In this document: piece by piece, positions 53,939 to 61,485 of the stretch
How positions within the stretch are numbered: the stretch's first letter is position 1
Layout: each line of letters opens with the position of its first letter
Assembly: GCA_017441605.1 (NCBI GenBank)
Contig: JAFRXD010000012.1
Location: 23,050-87,049 of the forward strand
Origin: Thermoguttaceae bacterium
GTDB lineage: Bacteria > Planctomycetota > Planctomycetia > Pirellulales > Thermoguttaceae
Length of the DNA stretch: 64,000 nucleotides
Direction of reading: 5' to 3'
Made by a program: the position numbers and the translations under genes
Notes under the pieces: model-generated
Databases searched by the model: none
What the model was told of the DNA's origin: nothing
Seen by the model: the letters and a program-made list of their open reading frames with translations, nothing else

Positions 53939-56691
53939 TTGTTCAGATACGATTTCCAGCGCTCGACGGTCAACAGCGCCTCCATGGGCGTTAGCGAGTC
54001 TAAGTCGAGCTTTCGCAATTCCTCGACGACCGGGTGATCTTCCGGTCCAAAGAGCGAGAACTGAACCGGTTGGTCTTTCTTCTTACCCTCGCTCTTCGAC
54101 AGACTGCGCAAGGCTTTTCTCGTAACGTCGGTCGCTGCGGTAACTTGCGCGTCTTCTAGTCCTTTAAGAATCTCCTTGGCGCGCTCGACAACTTCTTTGG
54201 GCAATCCGGCCAGCCTAGCAACGTGAATACCGTAGCTTTTGTCGGCGGCGCCGGGGACGATTTTGTGCAAAAAGGCGATTTCGTCGCGCCACTCGCGCAC
54301 CGCGACGGTCAAATTATTAACGCCCTCGCACACCGCGTCCAAATCGGTCAACTCGTGATAGTGCGTGGCGAAAAAGGTGCGGCACTTGATCTTGCTCGCG
54401 ATGCGCTCGACGACCGCCCACGCGATGGAGACGCCGTCGTACGTGCTCGTGCCGCGACCAATTTCGTCGAGTATCACCAGACTTCTGGGAGTCGCGTTGT
54501 TGAGAATTCGCGCGGTTTCGATCATCTCGACCATAAAGGTCGAGCGACCTCGCGCGAGCTCGTCGGAGGCTCCGACGCGCGCGAAAATGCGGTCGACCAC
54601 CCCAATCGTCGCCTCGGAGGCGGGAATAAACGAACCGATTTGCGCGAGCAAAACGAGCAAGGCGGTTTGCCGGATAAAGGTGCTCTTTCCCGCCATGTTC
54701 GGCCCGGTAACGAGGTGAATATAGCCGGACTCGGGATCGCAGACCGAGTCGTTCGGCACAAATTCCCCGGCGGTTCCGTTCGCGTCGAGCGAGGGGTGTC
54801 GTCCGTCTTTGATCGCAAGAATCGGTTCGGAAACAATTTTTGGACGGCAATAATTCCGATTAGCGGCTAAAACGGCGAGCCCGACAAGGGCGTCGAGATG
54901 CGCCAAGGCGCTCGCCGAACTCTGAATCTCGGCGCGAGCCTCCGCGGTTTTCTTCTGCAAGTCGGCGAATATCTCCATTTCGAGATCAAGAGCCAGCTCT
55001 TGGGCTCGCAAGGCTTTCTCTTCGTACTCTTTCAGTTCCGGAGTGATATATCGCTCGACGTTTTTCAGGGTCTGTTTTCGAACGTAGTCGACCGGAACTT
55101 TATCGACTTGGGATCTGGAAATCTCGATATAGTAACCGAAAACGCTGGTGAATCCGACGCGCAGATTGGGTATCCCGGAGCGTTGAACCTCGCTCGCTTG
55201 ATACGCGACGAGCCACTCCTTGCTACCGCGTTGGAGCCGCCGGTACTCGTCGAGTTTTTCCGAATAACCGTCTTGAACGAAGCCTCCGTCGCGATAGTTG
55301 AACGGGGCTTCGTCGCCGAAAGCTCGCGTCAACTCGTCGCGGAGTTCTTCGCGGAGAAAAACGCGCTCGCCCAGGGATCTCAGCAAGGCGGAGGAAGACG
55401 AGTCGAGGAACGACTTGAAGGTTGGAAAACACTGCAAGGTCTTGGCGACGCCGATTAACTCTCGAGGAGTCGCGCGTCCTTGAACAATGCGGGAGACGAG
55501 CCGCTCGAGATCGGAAACGTTTCTAAAGGCGTCGCGAATCGTCTCGACCTCGTCGGAGCGGGCGATCAGCTCTTCGATCGCGTCTTGACGAGCGACGATA
55601 AGCTCGGTTTCGATCAGAGGATACGCCACCCAATCGGCGAGAAGCCGACTTCCCATCGGAGTGGCGCAACGATCGATCGTCGCCAACAAGGAACCGTCGC
55701 GTCGACCGTCGCGATAGGTCTTTACGATTTCGAGACTTCGACGAGACGCTTCGTCGATTTCCACGTACCTTTCGCAACGATAGGGGACGAGAGAGTCGAT
55801 ATGCTCTAGGGAGCCTTTTTGGGTTTCCAAGAGGTAGTCGAGAGCGGCTCCCGCCGCTTGAAGCGCGAGAAGGTCGTCGGCGTTTTCGTCAAACCCAAAA
55901 CCTTCGAACGAAGTCGTTCCAAAGTGACGATTCAAGACGTCGAGGGCGTTTCGCTCCCCAAAAACCCAGCCTTGCCTGGGAGTAAGAGCGGTTCGCTCGA
56001 GCAGCCACTCGGGGAACAAGGCTCTCAGTTCCTCTTGAATCAGGCATTCGGACGGGGCGATCCTGGCGATTTGATCGAAGAGTTCGGCGAAAGTCGACGT
56101 GGACGCGCAAAACCTTCCGGTCGAAAGCTCGACCCAAGCCAGCCCGACGAGCCGATCGGGGGGAATGGGCGAGCTCGAATCGGCGGGGTCGGCGTCGCTC
56201 GGCGTCGAAGAGTCGGCGAGGGTCGGTCGAGTTCCGGCTCGGCGCGAGCTTTTCGCGATTTTCTTGGAGCGGCGCTCGTCGGAGACGTAAATCGCGGCGA
56301 GGAAATTGCTCTGGCGCGGGTCGAGCATCGACTCGTCCATCATCGTGCCCGGGGTAACGATGCGGGTAACCTCGCGCTTGACGATCTTATTTTTACATTT
56401 TTTAGGGTCTTCCATCTGGTCGCAAACGGCGACGCGATGCCCGGCGGCGACGAGGCGCGCGAGGTAGGAGTCGAGATGCTGCCACGGAAAGCCCGCCATC
56501 GGAATCGCTTCGGAAGTCGCCTTATTGCGATCCCGCGAGGTAACGGTGATCCCTAAGGTCTCCCCCGCTTTGACGGCGTCGTCGAAGAACATTTCGTAGA
56601 AATCGCCCATCCGAAAGAGAAGAATAGCGTCTTTCGAGGCTTTTTTCGCCTCGAGGTACTGTTTCATCATCGGGGTCGGTTCCAAACTCAT
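53917..56691 (-). CDS. mutS: DNA mismatch repair protein MutS
   Basis: 924 residues. It recognises mismatches and signals excision with ATP. FRMGDFYEMFFDDA holds the F-x-E mismatch-reading motif (domain I). Domains II-IV follow, then the ATPase with Walker A GPNMAGKSTFIRQTALL (about residue 665), DELARGRSTFMVEM, Walker B LVILDEIGRGTSTYDG and FATHYHEL. A Ser/Pro/Asp-rich insertion of about 45 residues (RRAGTRPTLADSSTPSDADPADSSSP) near 145-190 lies between domains I and II and is not typical. AGGAAGAG precedes the ATG at 56691. No MutL is in this window. Confidence 0.98.
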   Translation of the reverse strand: MSLEPTPMMKQYLEAKKASKDAILLFRMGDFYEMFFDDAVKAGETLGITVTSRDRNKATSEAIPMAGFPWQHLDSYLARLVAAGHRVAVCDQMEDPKKCKNKIVKREVTRIVTPGTMMDESMLDPRQSNFLAAIYVSDERRSKKIAKSSRRAGTRPTLADSSTPSDADPADSSSPIPPDRLVGLAWVELSTGRFCASTSTFAELFDQIARIAPSECLIQEELRALFPEWLLERTALTPRQGWVFGERNALDVLNRHFGTTSFEGFGFDENADDLLALQAAGAALDYLLETQKGSLEHIDSLVPYRCERYVEIDEASRRSLEIVKTYRDGRRDGSLLATIDRCATPMGSRLLADWVAYPLIETELIVARQDAIEELIARSDEVETIRDAFRNVSDLERLVSRIVQGRATPRELIGVAKTLQCFPTFKSFLDSSSSALLRSLGERVFLREELRDELTRAFGDEAPFNYRDGGFVQDGYSEKLDEYRRLQRGSKEWLVAYQASEVQRSGIPNLRVGFTSVFGYYIEISRSQVDKVPVDYVRKQTLKNVERYITPELKEYEEKALRAQELALDLEMEIFADLQKKTAEARAEIQSSASALAHLDALVGLAVLAANRNYCRPKIVSEPILAIKDGRHPSLDANGTAGEFVPNDSVCDPESGYIHLVTGPNMAGKSTFIRQTALLVLLAQIGSFIPASEATIGVVDRIFARVGASDELARGRSTFMVEMIETARILNNATPRSLVILDEIGRGTSTYDGVSIAWAVVERIASKIKCRTFFATHYHELTDLDAVCEGVNNLTVAVREWRDEIAFLHKIVPGAADKSYGIHVARLAGLPKEVVERAKEILKGLEDAQVTAATDVTRKALRSLSKSEGKKKDQPVQFSLFGPEDHPVVEELRKLDLDSLTPMEALLTVERWKSYLNNSEPPRR

Positions 56692-56745
56692 CTCTTCCTC
56701 GCGTCTAGAGCTTTCGACTCGCCCGAATCGGGAGTCGACCGAATA

Positions 56746-56773
56746 ATTCTACTCCCAAAGGGAGGTTTGTAAA
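56746..56773 (-). promoter_or_regulatory. Promoter of mutS
   Basis: Minus strand: TTTACA (plus 56768-56773), a 16-nt spacer and TAGAAT (plus 56746-56751), 54 nt before the ATG. Confidence 0.65.
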
Positions 56774-56873
56774 GAAACGAACGAGTCTCGATTCGAGCGG
56801 CGCGCAAGGGCGAAATCGTCGCGACCGCTATTATTCCCCTCGACGAAACCGGGAGGTTTGAGCGCGCCCCCCG

Positions 56874-56901
56874 TTTTCAAAAAGCAAAAAGGTCGTATAA
56901 T
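56874..56901 (+). promoter_or_regulatory. Promoter of the class II aldolase gene
   Basis: TTTTCA (56874-56879), a 16-nt spacer and a perfect TATAAT (56896-56901). Start of transcription near 56908 leaves a leader of about 80 nt that contains a strong hairpin. Confidence 0.65.
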
Positions 56902-56920
56902 GGCGCGTAAAAGATAAAGA

Positions 56921-56962
56921 AAACGCGTCGCGGCTCGCGAGAACACAGGCGAGGACGCGTTT
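56921..56962 (+). promoter_or_regulatory. Strong hairpin in the aldolase 5' leader
   Basis: Outer arms AAACGCGTC/GACGCGTTT (56921-56929 and 56954-56962) and inner arms CTCGC/GCGAG (56934-56938 and 56949-56953) form a 14-bp stem with a 4-nt bulge on the 5' side. It lies about 13 nt into the predicted transcript and 27 nt before the ATG, leaving the GGAG site free. A message-stabilising 5' hairpin is the simplest reading. Confidence 0.6.
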
Positions 56963-56989
56963 CCCCATATCCGTTGAAGGAGTTTTTCA

Positions 56990-57979
56990 ATGATCGTTAC
57001 GACAAAAGAATTGTTCGCGGAAGCCTACGGCAAGTACGCGATCGGAGCGTACAACATCAACAATCTCGAACAAATCGTCGGTCTTTTCCGCGGCAATCTT
57101 GGCAAGACGGCTAAGAACGAAGATCCGAGCGACTCGACGAAAAGCGCTCCGTTCATTATTCAGATTTCCCGCGGCGCTCGCGACTACACCGACAAGCGCT
57201 TCCTCGAGGGCATGATCCGCACCGCGGACGCGGTTTTCCCGGACGCGATCTTCGCGGTTCACCTCGATCACGGCACCGAGGAAGTCTGCTACGACTGCAT
57301 CGACAGCGGTTTCTATAGCTCCGTTATGGTCGACGCTTCGCACGAAGAGTTCGCGAAGAACGTCGAGATCACGAAGCGAGTCGTCGACCGCGCGCACGCG
57401 AAGGGCGTGGTCGTCGAAGCGGAGCTCGGGCAACTCGGCGGCGTCGAAGAAGACGTGGTCGGTTCCGTTAAGCTGACCGATCCGGCGCAAGCGGCGGAAT
57501 TCATCGACAAGACCGGCGTCGACTCCCTCGCGGTGGCGATCGGAACGTCCCACGGCGCGTTCAAATTCAGCGGCAAGCAAGGCCTTCACTTCGACGTTTT
57601 GGAAAAGATCCAAGCGGCGGTCAACCAAGTGAAGCCGAACTTCCCGTTGGTCATGCACGGTAGCTCCTCGGTTCCGGCCGAATGGGTCGCGCGCATCAAC
57701 AACGCGGGCGGCGCGATGAAGAACGCGAGCGGCGTCGACGAAAAGCAATACTTCCCGGCGGCGAAACTCGGCGTTACGAAGATCAACATCGACACGGACG
57801 GTCGTCTCGTTTGGTGCGCGGTTCACCGCGAATTCTTCCGCGACCAACCGGCGGAATTCGACCTCCGCAAGCCCGGCAAAATCTTCATGCCGGCCTACGC
57901 CGAATACATTATCCACAAGAACCAAATGCTCGGCAGCGCGGGGCATTTGGAGGACGTCCGCAAGGTCCTGACCAAGTGA
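56990..57979 (+). CDS. fba: Class II fructose-bisphosphate aldolase
   Basis: 329 residues. It cleaves fructose-1,6-bisphosphate to two triose phosphates with zinc. IGAYNINNLEQIVGLF opens the barrel. FAVHLDHGTEEVCYDCIDSGFYSSVMVDASHE carries the zinc-binding His and Asp. VVVEAELGQLGGVEEDVV and DSLAVAIGTSHGAFKF, then PLVMHGSSSVPAEWVARINNAGG, hold the further zinc and phosphate residues. KINIDTDGRLVWCAVHREFF is the C-terminal phosphate loop. AAGGAG precedes the ATG. Its high-efficiency promoter, leader hairpin and strong terminator suggest a heavily expressed glycolytic gene. Confidence 0.95.
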   Translation: MIVTTKELFAEAYGKYAIGAYNINNLEQIVGLFRGNLGKTAKNEDPSDSTKSAPFIIQISRGARDYTDKRFLEGMIRTADAVFPDAIFAVHLDHGTEEVCYDCIDSGFYSSVMVDASHEEFAKNVEITKRVVDRAHAKGVVVEAELGQLGGVEEDVVGSVKLTDPAQAAEFIDKTGVDSLAVAIGTSHGAFKFSGKQGLHFDVLEKIQAAVNQVKPNFPLVMHGSSSVPAEWVARINNAGGAMKNASGVDEKQYFPAAKLGVTKINIDTDGRLVWCAVHREFFRDQPAEFDLRKPGKIFMPAYAEYIIHKNQMLGSAGHLEDVRKVLTK

Positions 57980-58007
57980 TCTAGCGATCGAGCTCGACAA
58001 TCGGACA

Positions 58008-58045
58008 ACCCCGGGTTTTTTAACGAACCTCGGGGTTTATTTTTG
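58008..58045 (+). terminator. Intrinsic terminator of the aldolase gene
   Basis: ACCCCGGGTT pairs with AACCTCGGGGT (58008-58017 and 58026-58036; one bulged T), then a T-rich run to 58045. It starts 29 nt after the stop. Confidence 0.8.
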
Positions 58046-58179
58046 GGAAACGAGAACCGATCTCGCGAACGCGGAGGGCGAGGGTCGCTCTAATATTCAA
58101 GATCGAGTCGGCGAAAGTCGATAAAGAAGAAACGGCGAACTGTCGCCGCAACGCAATTCCATAAGGAGACGTCGGTTCA

Positions 58180-59433
58180 ATGAACAAGCGCGCTTTACCG
58201 CTATTGGCGCTTTGCGCCGCCCCCGCTCTGGCGCTGGCGACGGGGGGAGCGCTCGGTCAAACTCCGGACGCGTCGCAATCGGGCGGAGCGACGATTCTTC
58301 GCGGCGGGGCGGTTCGCGGCGCGGTAAAAAACGCGGGGCCGGGTCTTTACGAGATCGAGCCGACGCTTGGGGGGCGAATCGTCGTTTCTTCGGACGAAGT
58401 CAAGCAAACGACGACGCTTCGCAAGGAGCAGATCGAGTATCGCAACTTCGCGCCTCTTCAGCCCGACACGGTCGAGGCGCGTCTTAAGGTGGCGAAGTGG
58501 GCGAGCGAGCGAAAGCTCTCGGCGCAAGCCGACGAGCAGTATCGTCGCGTCGTGGAACTCGACCCGGACAACGAGGAGGCGCGCAAGGCGCTAAACCACG
58601 TTAAAGAGAACGGGGTCTGGGTCTCTAAGAAAGAGCAAATGGAGCGCCGAGGGCTCGAGCGATACGGGGGTCGAGACGTTTCCAAGCAAGAAGCGGACCT
58701 TTTGCGCGCGCGAGACGCGGAGAAAAAAGAGGTCGCTCGTTGGCGCAAAGAAACGGAAGCGCTCTATCGGGCGGCGAAAAACGACGATCAATCGGCGGCG
58801 GACAGATTGCGCCGGGTAAAGAATCCTTACGCGCTGGCGACGCTGGTCAAACTTTATCAAGGGGAGAAGAACGACGCGGAAGGTCGGGTTCTGCTGGTTC
58901 AAGCGATGGGCTCGATCGGGACGCCCGCCGCGCTCGGTCGTTTGGGGACGATCGCGCTAAAGGACGAGGACCTCGACGTTCGCTCGGCGGCGATAAGGGG
59001 AATCGACAGAAAGAAGCTGGCGCGCGACGAGGCGATCGAGTTTTTTCGACGCAACCTGAGAGAGTCGGGCGACATAGCGACGATCAATCGAGCGGCGTAC
59101 GCGCTGGGCGAACTAAAAGCGGAGCAAGCGATTCCGGATCTCGTCAACTCGCTGATCACGTCGCACAAGCGCCAAGTGGTCGTCGGCTCGCAACAGACGG
59201 GCATGACGGTCGACTCTTCCGGAGGCGTGAGCGGTTTCTCGCCGGGAGGCGGGGGAAAAACGAAGACGGTGGTCGACCGCAGCATGAACGAAACGGTTCG
59301 GAACGCGCTGGTGGCGATCGTGGCGGCGAATTATCAAACGCCGGTCGATTTCGGATACGACGTCGAGGCTTGGATCGCTTGGAAGCGCTCGGTCGACCAG
59401 CTCGGGGCGTTTTATCCGCGCCGCGATCGCTAG
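58180..59433 (+). CDS. Secreted HEAT/TPR-like repeat protein
   Basis: 417 residues. A signal peptide (RALPLLALCAAPALALATGGALG) is followed by a short beta region (LYEIEPTLGGRIVVSSDEVKQ). A TPR-like helix pair comes next (AKWASERKLSAQADEQYRRVVELDPDNEEARKAL). A Lys/Glu-rich coiled region (residues about 150-200) precedes HEAT-like repeats (LVKLYQGEKNDAEGRVLLVQAMGSIGTPAALGRLGTIAL, then LDVRSAAIRGI and INRAAYALGELKAEQAIPDLVNSLI). Near the end a Gly/Ser insertion (SSGGVSGFSPGGGGK) breaks the repeats. AAGGAGA precedes the ATG. Related proteins are frequent in planctomycete envelopes; the function is unknown. It is a single-gene unit convergent to asnA. Confidence 0.82.
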   Translation: MNKRALPLLALCAAPALALATGGALGQTPDASQSGGATILRGGAVRGAVKNAGPGLYEIEPTLGGRIVVSSDEVKQTTTLRKEQIEYRNFAPLQPDTVEARLKVAKWASERKLSAQADEQYRRVVELDPDNEEARKALNHVKENGVWVSKKEQMERRGLERYGGRDVSKQEADLLRARDAEKKEVARWRKETEALYRAAKNDDQSAADRLRRVKNPYALATLVKLYQGEKNDAEGRVLLVQAMGSIGTPAALGRLGTIALKDEDLDVRSAAIRGIDRKKLARDEAIEFFRRNLRESGDIATINRAAYALGELKAEQAIPDLVNSLITSHKRQVVVGSQQTGMTVDSSGGVSGFSPGGGGKTKTVVDRSMNETVRNALVAIVAANYQTPVDFGYDVEAWIAWKRSVDQLGAFYPRRDR

Positions 59434-59459
59434 ACCGGGCGCGGAGTTAGCAATCGCGC

Positions 59460-60494
59460 TTATCTCAAGAAGATTCCCGCCTCGGCGCAAGCGCTCGTCA
59501 TCTCGGCGGGCCAAATCGAGGCCTGCACTTCTCCGATGTGGGCGCAGTGGAGGAATCGCATGCAAAGACGGGACTGCCCGATTCCTCCGCCAATGGACAA
59601 AGGCAACTCGTCGCCAAGCAAGGCTTTGTGGAAGAGCAACTCTCTGCGCTCCTCGCATCCCTCCATTTGCAACTGCTTCAACAGGGCGCGCTTGTCGACG
59701 CGTATTCCCATCGAGGACAGCTCGAGCGACTCTTTTAAGACGGGGTTCCAGACCAAGATATCGCCGTTAAGCCCGTAATACCCCGGGTCGGTTTCGGTGC
59801 TCCAGTCGTCGTAGTCGGGAGCGCGCCCGTCGTGCTTCTCCCCGTTGGAAAGAGCGCGACCAATGCCGATCACGAACGCGGCCCCGTACTTTCGGACGAA
59901 TTCGGTCTCGCGCTCTTTGGGCGTTAGGTTCGGGTACTCGCTCAGCAGATCCTCCGCCTGGACGAAGGTGATCGTCTCGGGCAGGGTCGGACGAATGTGG
60001 GGGTAGTCGTTGTAAACGTTTAGCTCGATTTCCTTGAGGCACTCGTAAATCGTTTCCACAACGTCGCACAAATAGTCGAGATTACGGTCTTTCGCCTCGA
60101 TGGTTCGCTCCCAATCCCATTGGTCGACGTAAAGGGAGTGGATATTGTCGAGCTCCTCGTCGGCGCGAATCGCGTTCATATCGGTGTAGATCCCATATCC
60201 GGCGGGGATCTTGTATTGCGCCAGCTTCATCCTCTTCCACTTCGCCAAGGAGTGAACGACTTCGGCGGTCTCGTCGCCCATGCTCTTGATCGGGAATTTA
60301 ACGGATCGCTCCACTCCGTTTAGGTCGTCGTTAATCCCGGTTCCGGTCTTGACGAAGAGGGGCGCCGTGACGCGACGAAGATTCAGATCGCGCGAAAAGC
60401 ATTCCTGGAAATCCTCTTTGATATTGAAGATCGCTTGCTCCATCATCTCGGGGCACAATTTAGCGGCGTAACCGCTCGGGATTTGCAACGCCAT
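59460..60494 (-). CDS. asnA: Aspartate-ammonia ligase (AsnA-type asparagine synthetase)
   Basis: 344 residues. It makes asparagine from aspartate, ammonia and ATP. The class II synthetase-like fold shows in QAIFNIKEDFQECFSRDLNLRRVTAPLFVKTGTGINDDLNGVERSV and MGDETAEVVHSLAKWKRMKLAQYKIPAGYGIYTDMNAIRADEELDNIHSLYVDQWDWE, the AsnA signature. LSIGGGIGQSRLCMRFLHCAHIGEVQASIWP is the ATP-binding motif near the end. AGGAG precedes the ATG at 60494 by about 9 nt. It has its own promoter wrapped in a long palindrome (60554-60592), and no T-run terminator was noticed after it. Use of free ammonia rather than glutamine fits an ammonia-rich niche. Confidence 0.97.
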   Translation of the reverse strand: MALQIPSGYAAKLCPEMMEQAIFNIKEDFQECFSRDLNLRRVTAPLFVKTGTGINDDLNGVERSVKFPIKSMGDETAEVVHSLAKWKRMKLAQYKIPAGYGIYTDMNAIRADEELDNIHSLYVDQWDWERTIEAKDRNLDYLCDVVETIYECLKEIELNVYNDYPHIRPTLPETITFVQAEDLLSEYPNLTPKERETEFVRKYGAAFVIGIGRALSNGEKHDGRAPDYDDWSTETDPGYYGLNGDILVWNPVLKESLELSSMGIRVDKRALLKQLQMEGCEERRELLFHKALLGDELPLSIGGGIGQSRLCMRFLHCAHIGEVQASIWPAEMTSACAEAGIFLR

Positions 60495-60553
60495 TTTTGC
60501 TCGCTCCTAGTCGACCGTTTTTACGCGCGCCAAAGGGGCGCGCTCGCTTTCTT

Positions 60554-60592
60554 CCGCTATTGTATTTTTTACGGTCAAACCGTCAATAGCGG
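60554..60592 (-). promoter_or_regulatory. asnA promoter enclosed in a palindromic operator
   Basis: Minus strand: TTGACG (plus 60581-60586), a 16-nt spacer and TACAAT (plus 60559-60564). The whole promoter lies between perfect 9-bp inverted arms CCGCTATTG/CAATAGCGG (60554-60562 and 60584-60592). A second small dyad ACGGT-TTG-ACCGT sits in the spacer. A repressor dimer pair bound here would block RNA polymerase. The regulator is not in the window. Confidence 0.7.
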
Positions 60593-60663
60593 CATTCCAA
60601 AAAATTATAAAAGGCCGTTCGACTATTACAAAAAATTATTTCAAAGAAACAAAAATTCCAGCC

Positions 60664-60702
60664 AAAAAAAAACGCGCCGTTCGCCCGAGGGCGCGCGGCG
60701 CG
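60664..60702 (-). terminator. Intrinsic terminator of the rho-nucleotidyltransferase unit
   Basis: On the minus strand CGCGCCG/CGGCGCG (plus 60696-60702 and 60673-60679), with an inner GC-rich extension, is followed by nine T (60672-60664), about 24 nt after the stop at 60726. Confidence 0.88.
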
Positions 60703-60725
60703 AAACACTTTTTGGGCTCCCCAAA

Positions 60726-61469
60726 TTAACGGGCTTTCAGCGCCTCTTCCACTCGAGCCAAGTCGTCCTGGGTATTAACGCCCAAGCACTCGACCTCTTT
60801 TAGGACGGGAAGAGCCAAGATTGTCTTTCCGGAATCGAGGAGAATCTTGGGAACGTCGGTGATATAGTACTCGCGCTGGGCGTTGTCGTTGCGAATCGCG
60901 TCGAGGGAGGCGAGGAGATCGGGAACGTTGAAAACGTAGTAACTAATATTGATCTCCTTAATTTTGCGCTGTTCGTCGGTCGCGTCTTTCTCTTCGACGA
61001 TTCCAACGAAATTCCCGTTTTCGTCGCGCAAAATTCGTCCCATGCCAAAAGGATCGTCTTTGAGAACGGTCCCGATGACGCAAGAGGCGCCGCTCTTCTC
61101 GTACTCTTCGAAAAGCCGCTCGACGGAGGAGCTTTGAAGCATTGGGTTGTCGCCCGCGACGATAAAGACGGGGCCGTCGAATCCTTCGAGATACTCCCTG
61201 CAAGACATTACGGCGTGGCCGGTGCCGAGGAGCTCTTTCTGCTCGGCGAACTTCACGTTGGGACGCGATTCGATCTCGGCGCGAACGAGCTCTTGTTTGT
61301 AGCCGACGACGGTTAGAATCTCGTCGACCTTGGCGTCGTTCAGGGCGTCGAGGACGTAGTCGATCATCGGCTTTCCACAAACGGGAAAGAGAACTTTGGG
61401 AAGCTCGGACTTCATTCGAGTCCCCTTGCCCGCCGCGAGCACGATCGCTTTTCTGATATTGCCGCTCAT
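60726..61469 (-). CDS. GlmU-like sugar-phosphate nucleotidyltransferase, N-terminal domain only
   Basis: 247 residues. It has the Rossmann-like nucleotidyltransferase start KAIVLAAGKGTRMKSELPKVLFPVCGKPMIDYVLDAL, which is the UDP-GlcNAc pyrophosphorylase signature. GTGHAVMSC, IVAGDNPMLQSSSVERL, then GRILRDENGNFVGIVEEKDATDEQRKIKEINISYYVF and REYYITDVPKIL match GlmU's first half closely. The left-handed beta-helix acetyltransferase half (about 200 residues) is missing. It is thus a stand-alone uridylyltransferase, probably making UDP-N-acetylglucosamine from GlcNAc-1-phosphate. GGGAGG precedes the ATG and overlaps the 3' end of rho, 16 bp away, so rho and this gene are one transcript. The acetyltransferase half must come from another gene. 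Confidence 0.92.
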   Translation of the reverse strand: MSGNIRKAIVLAAGKGTRMKSELPKVLFPVCGKPMIDYVLDALNDAKVDEILTVVGYKQELVRAEIESRPNVKFAEQKELLGTGHAVMSCREYLEGFDGPVFIVAGDNPMLQSSSVERLFEEYEKSGASCVIGTVLKDDPFGMGRILRDENGNFVGIVEEKDATDEQRKIKEINISYYVFNVPDLLASLDAIRNDNAQREYYITDVPKILLDSGKTILALPVLKEVECLGVNTQDDLARVEEALKAR

Positions 61470-61485
61470 AGTCGTCGCCTCCCGC

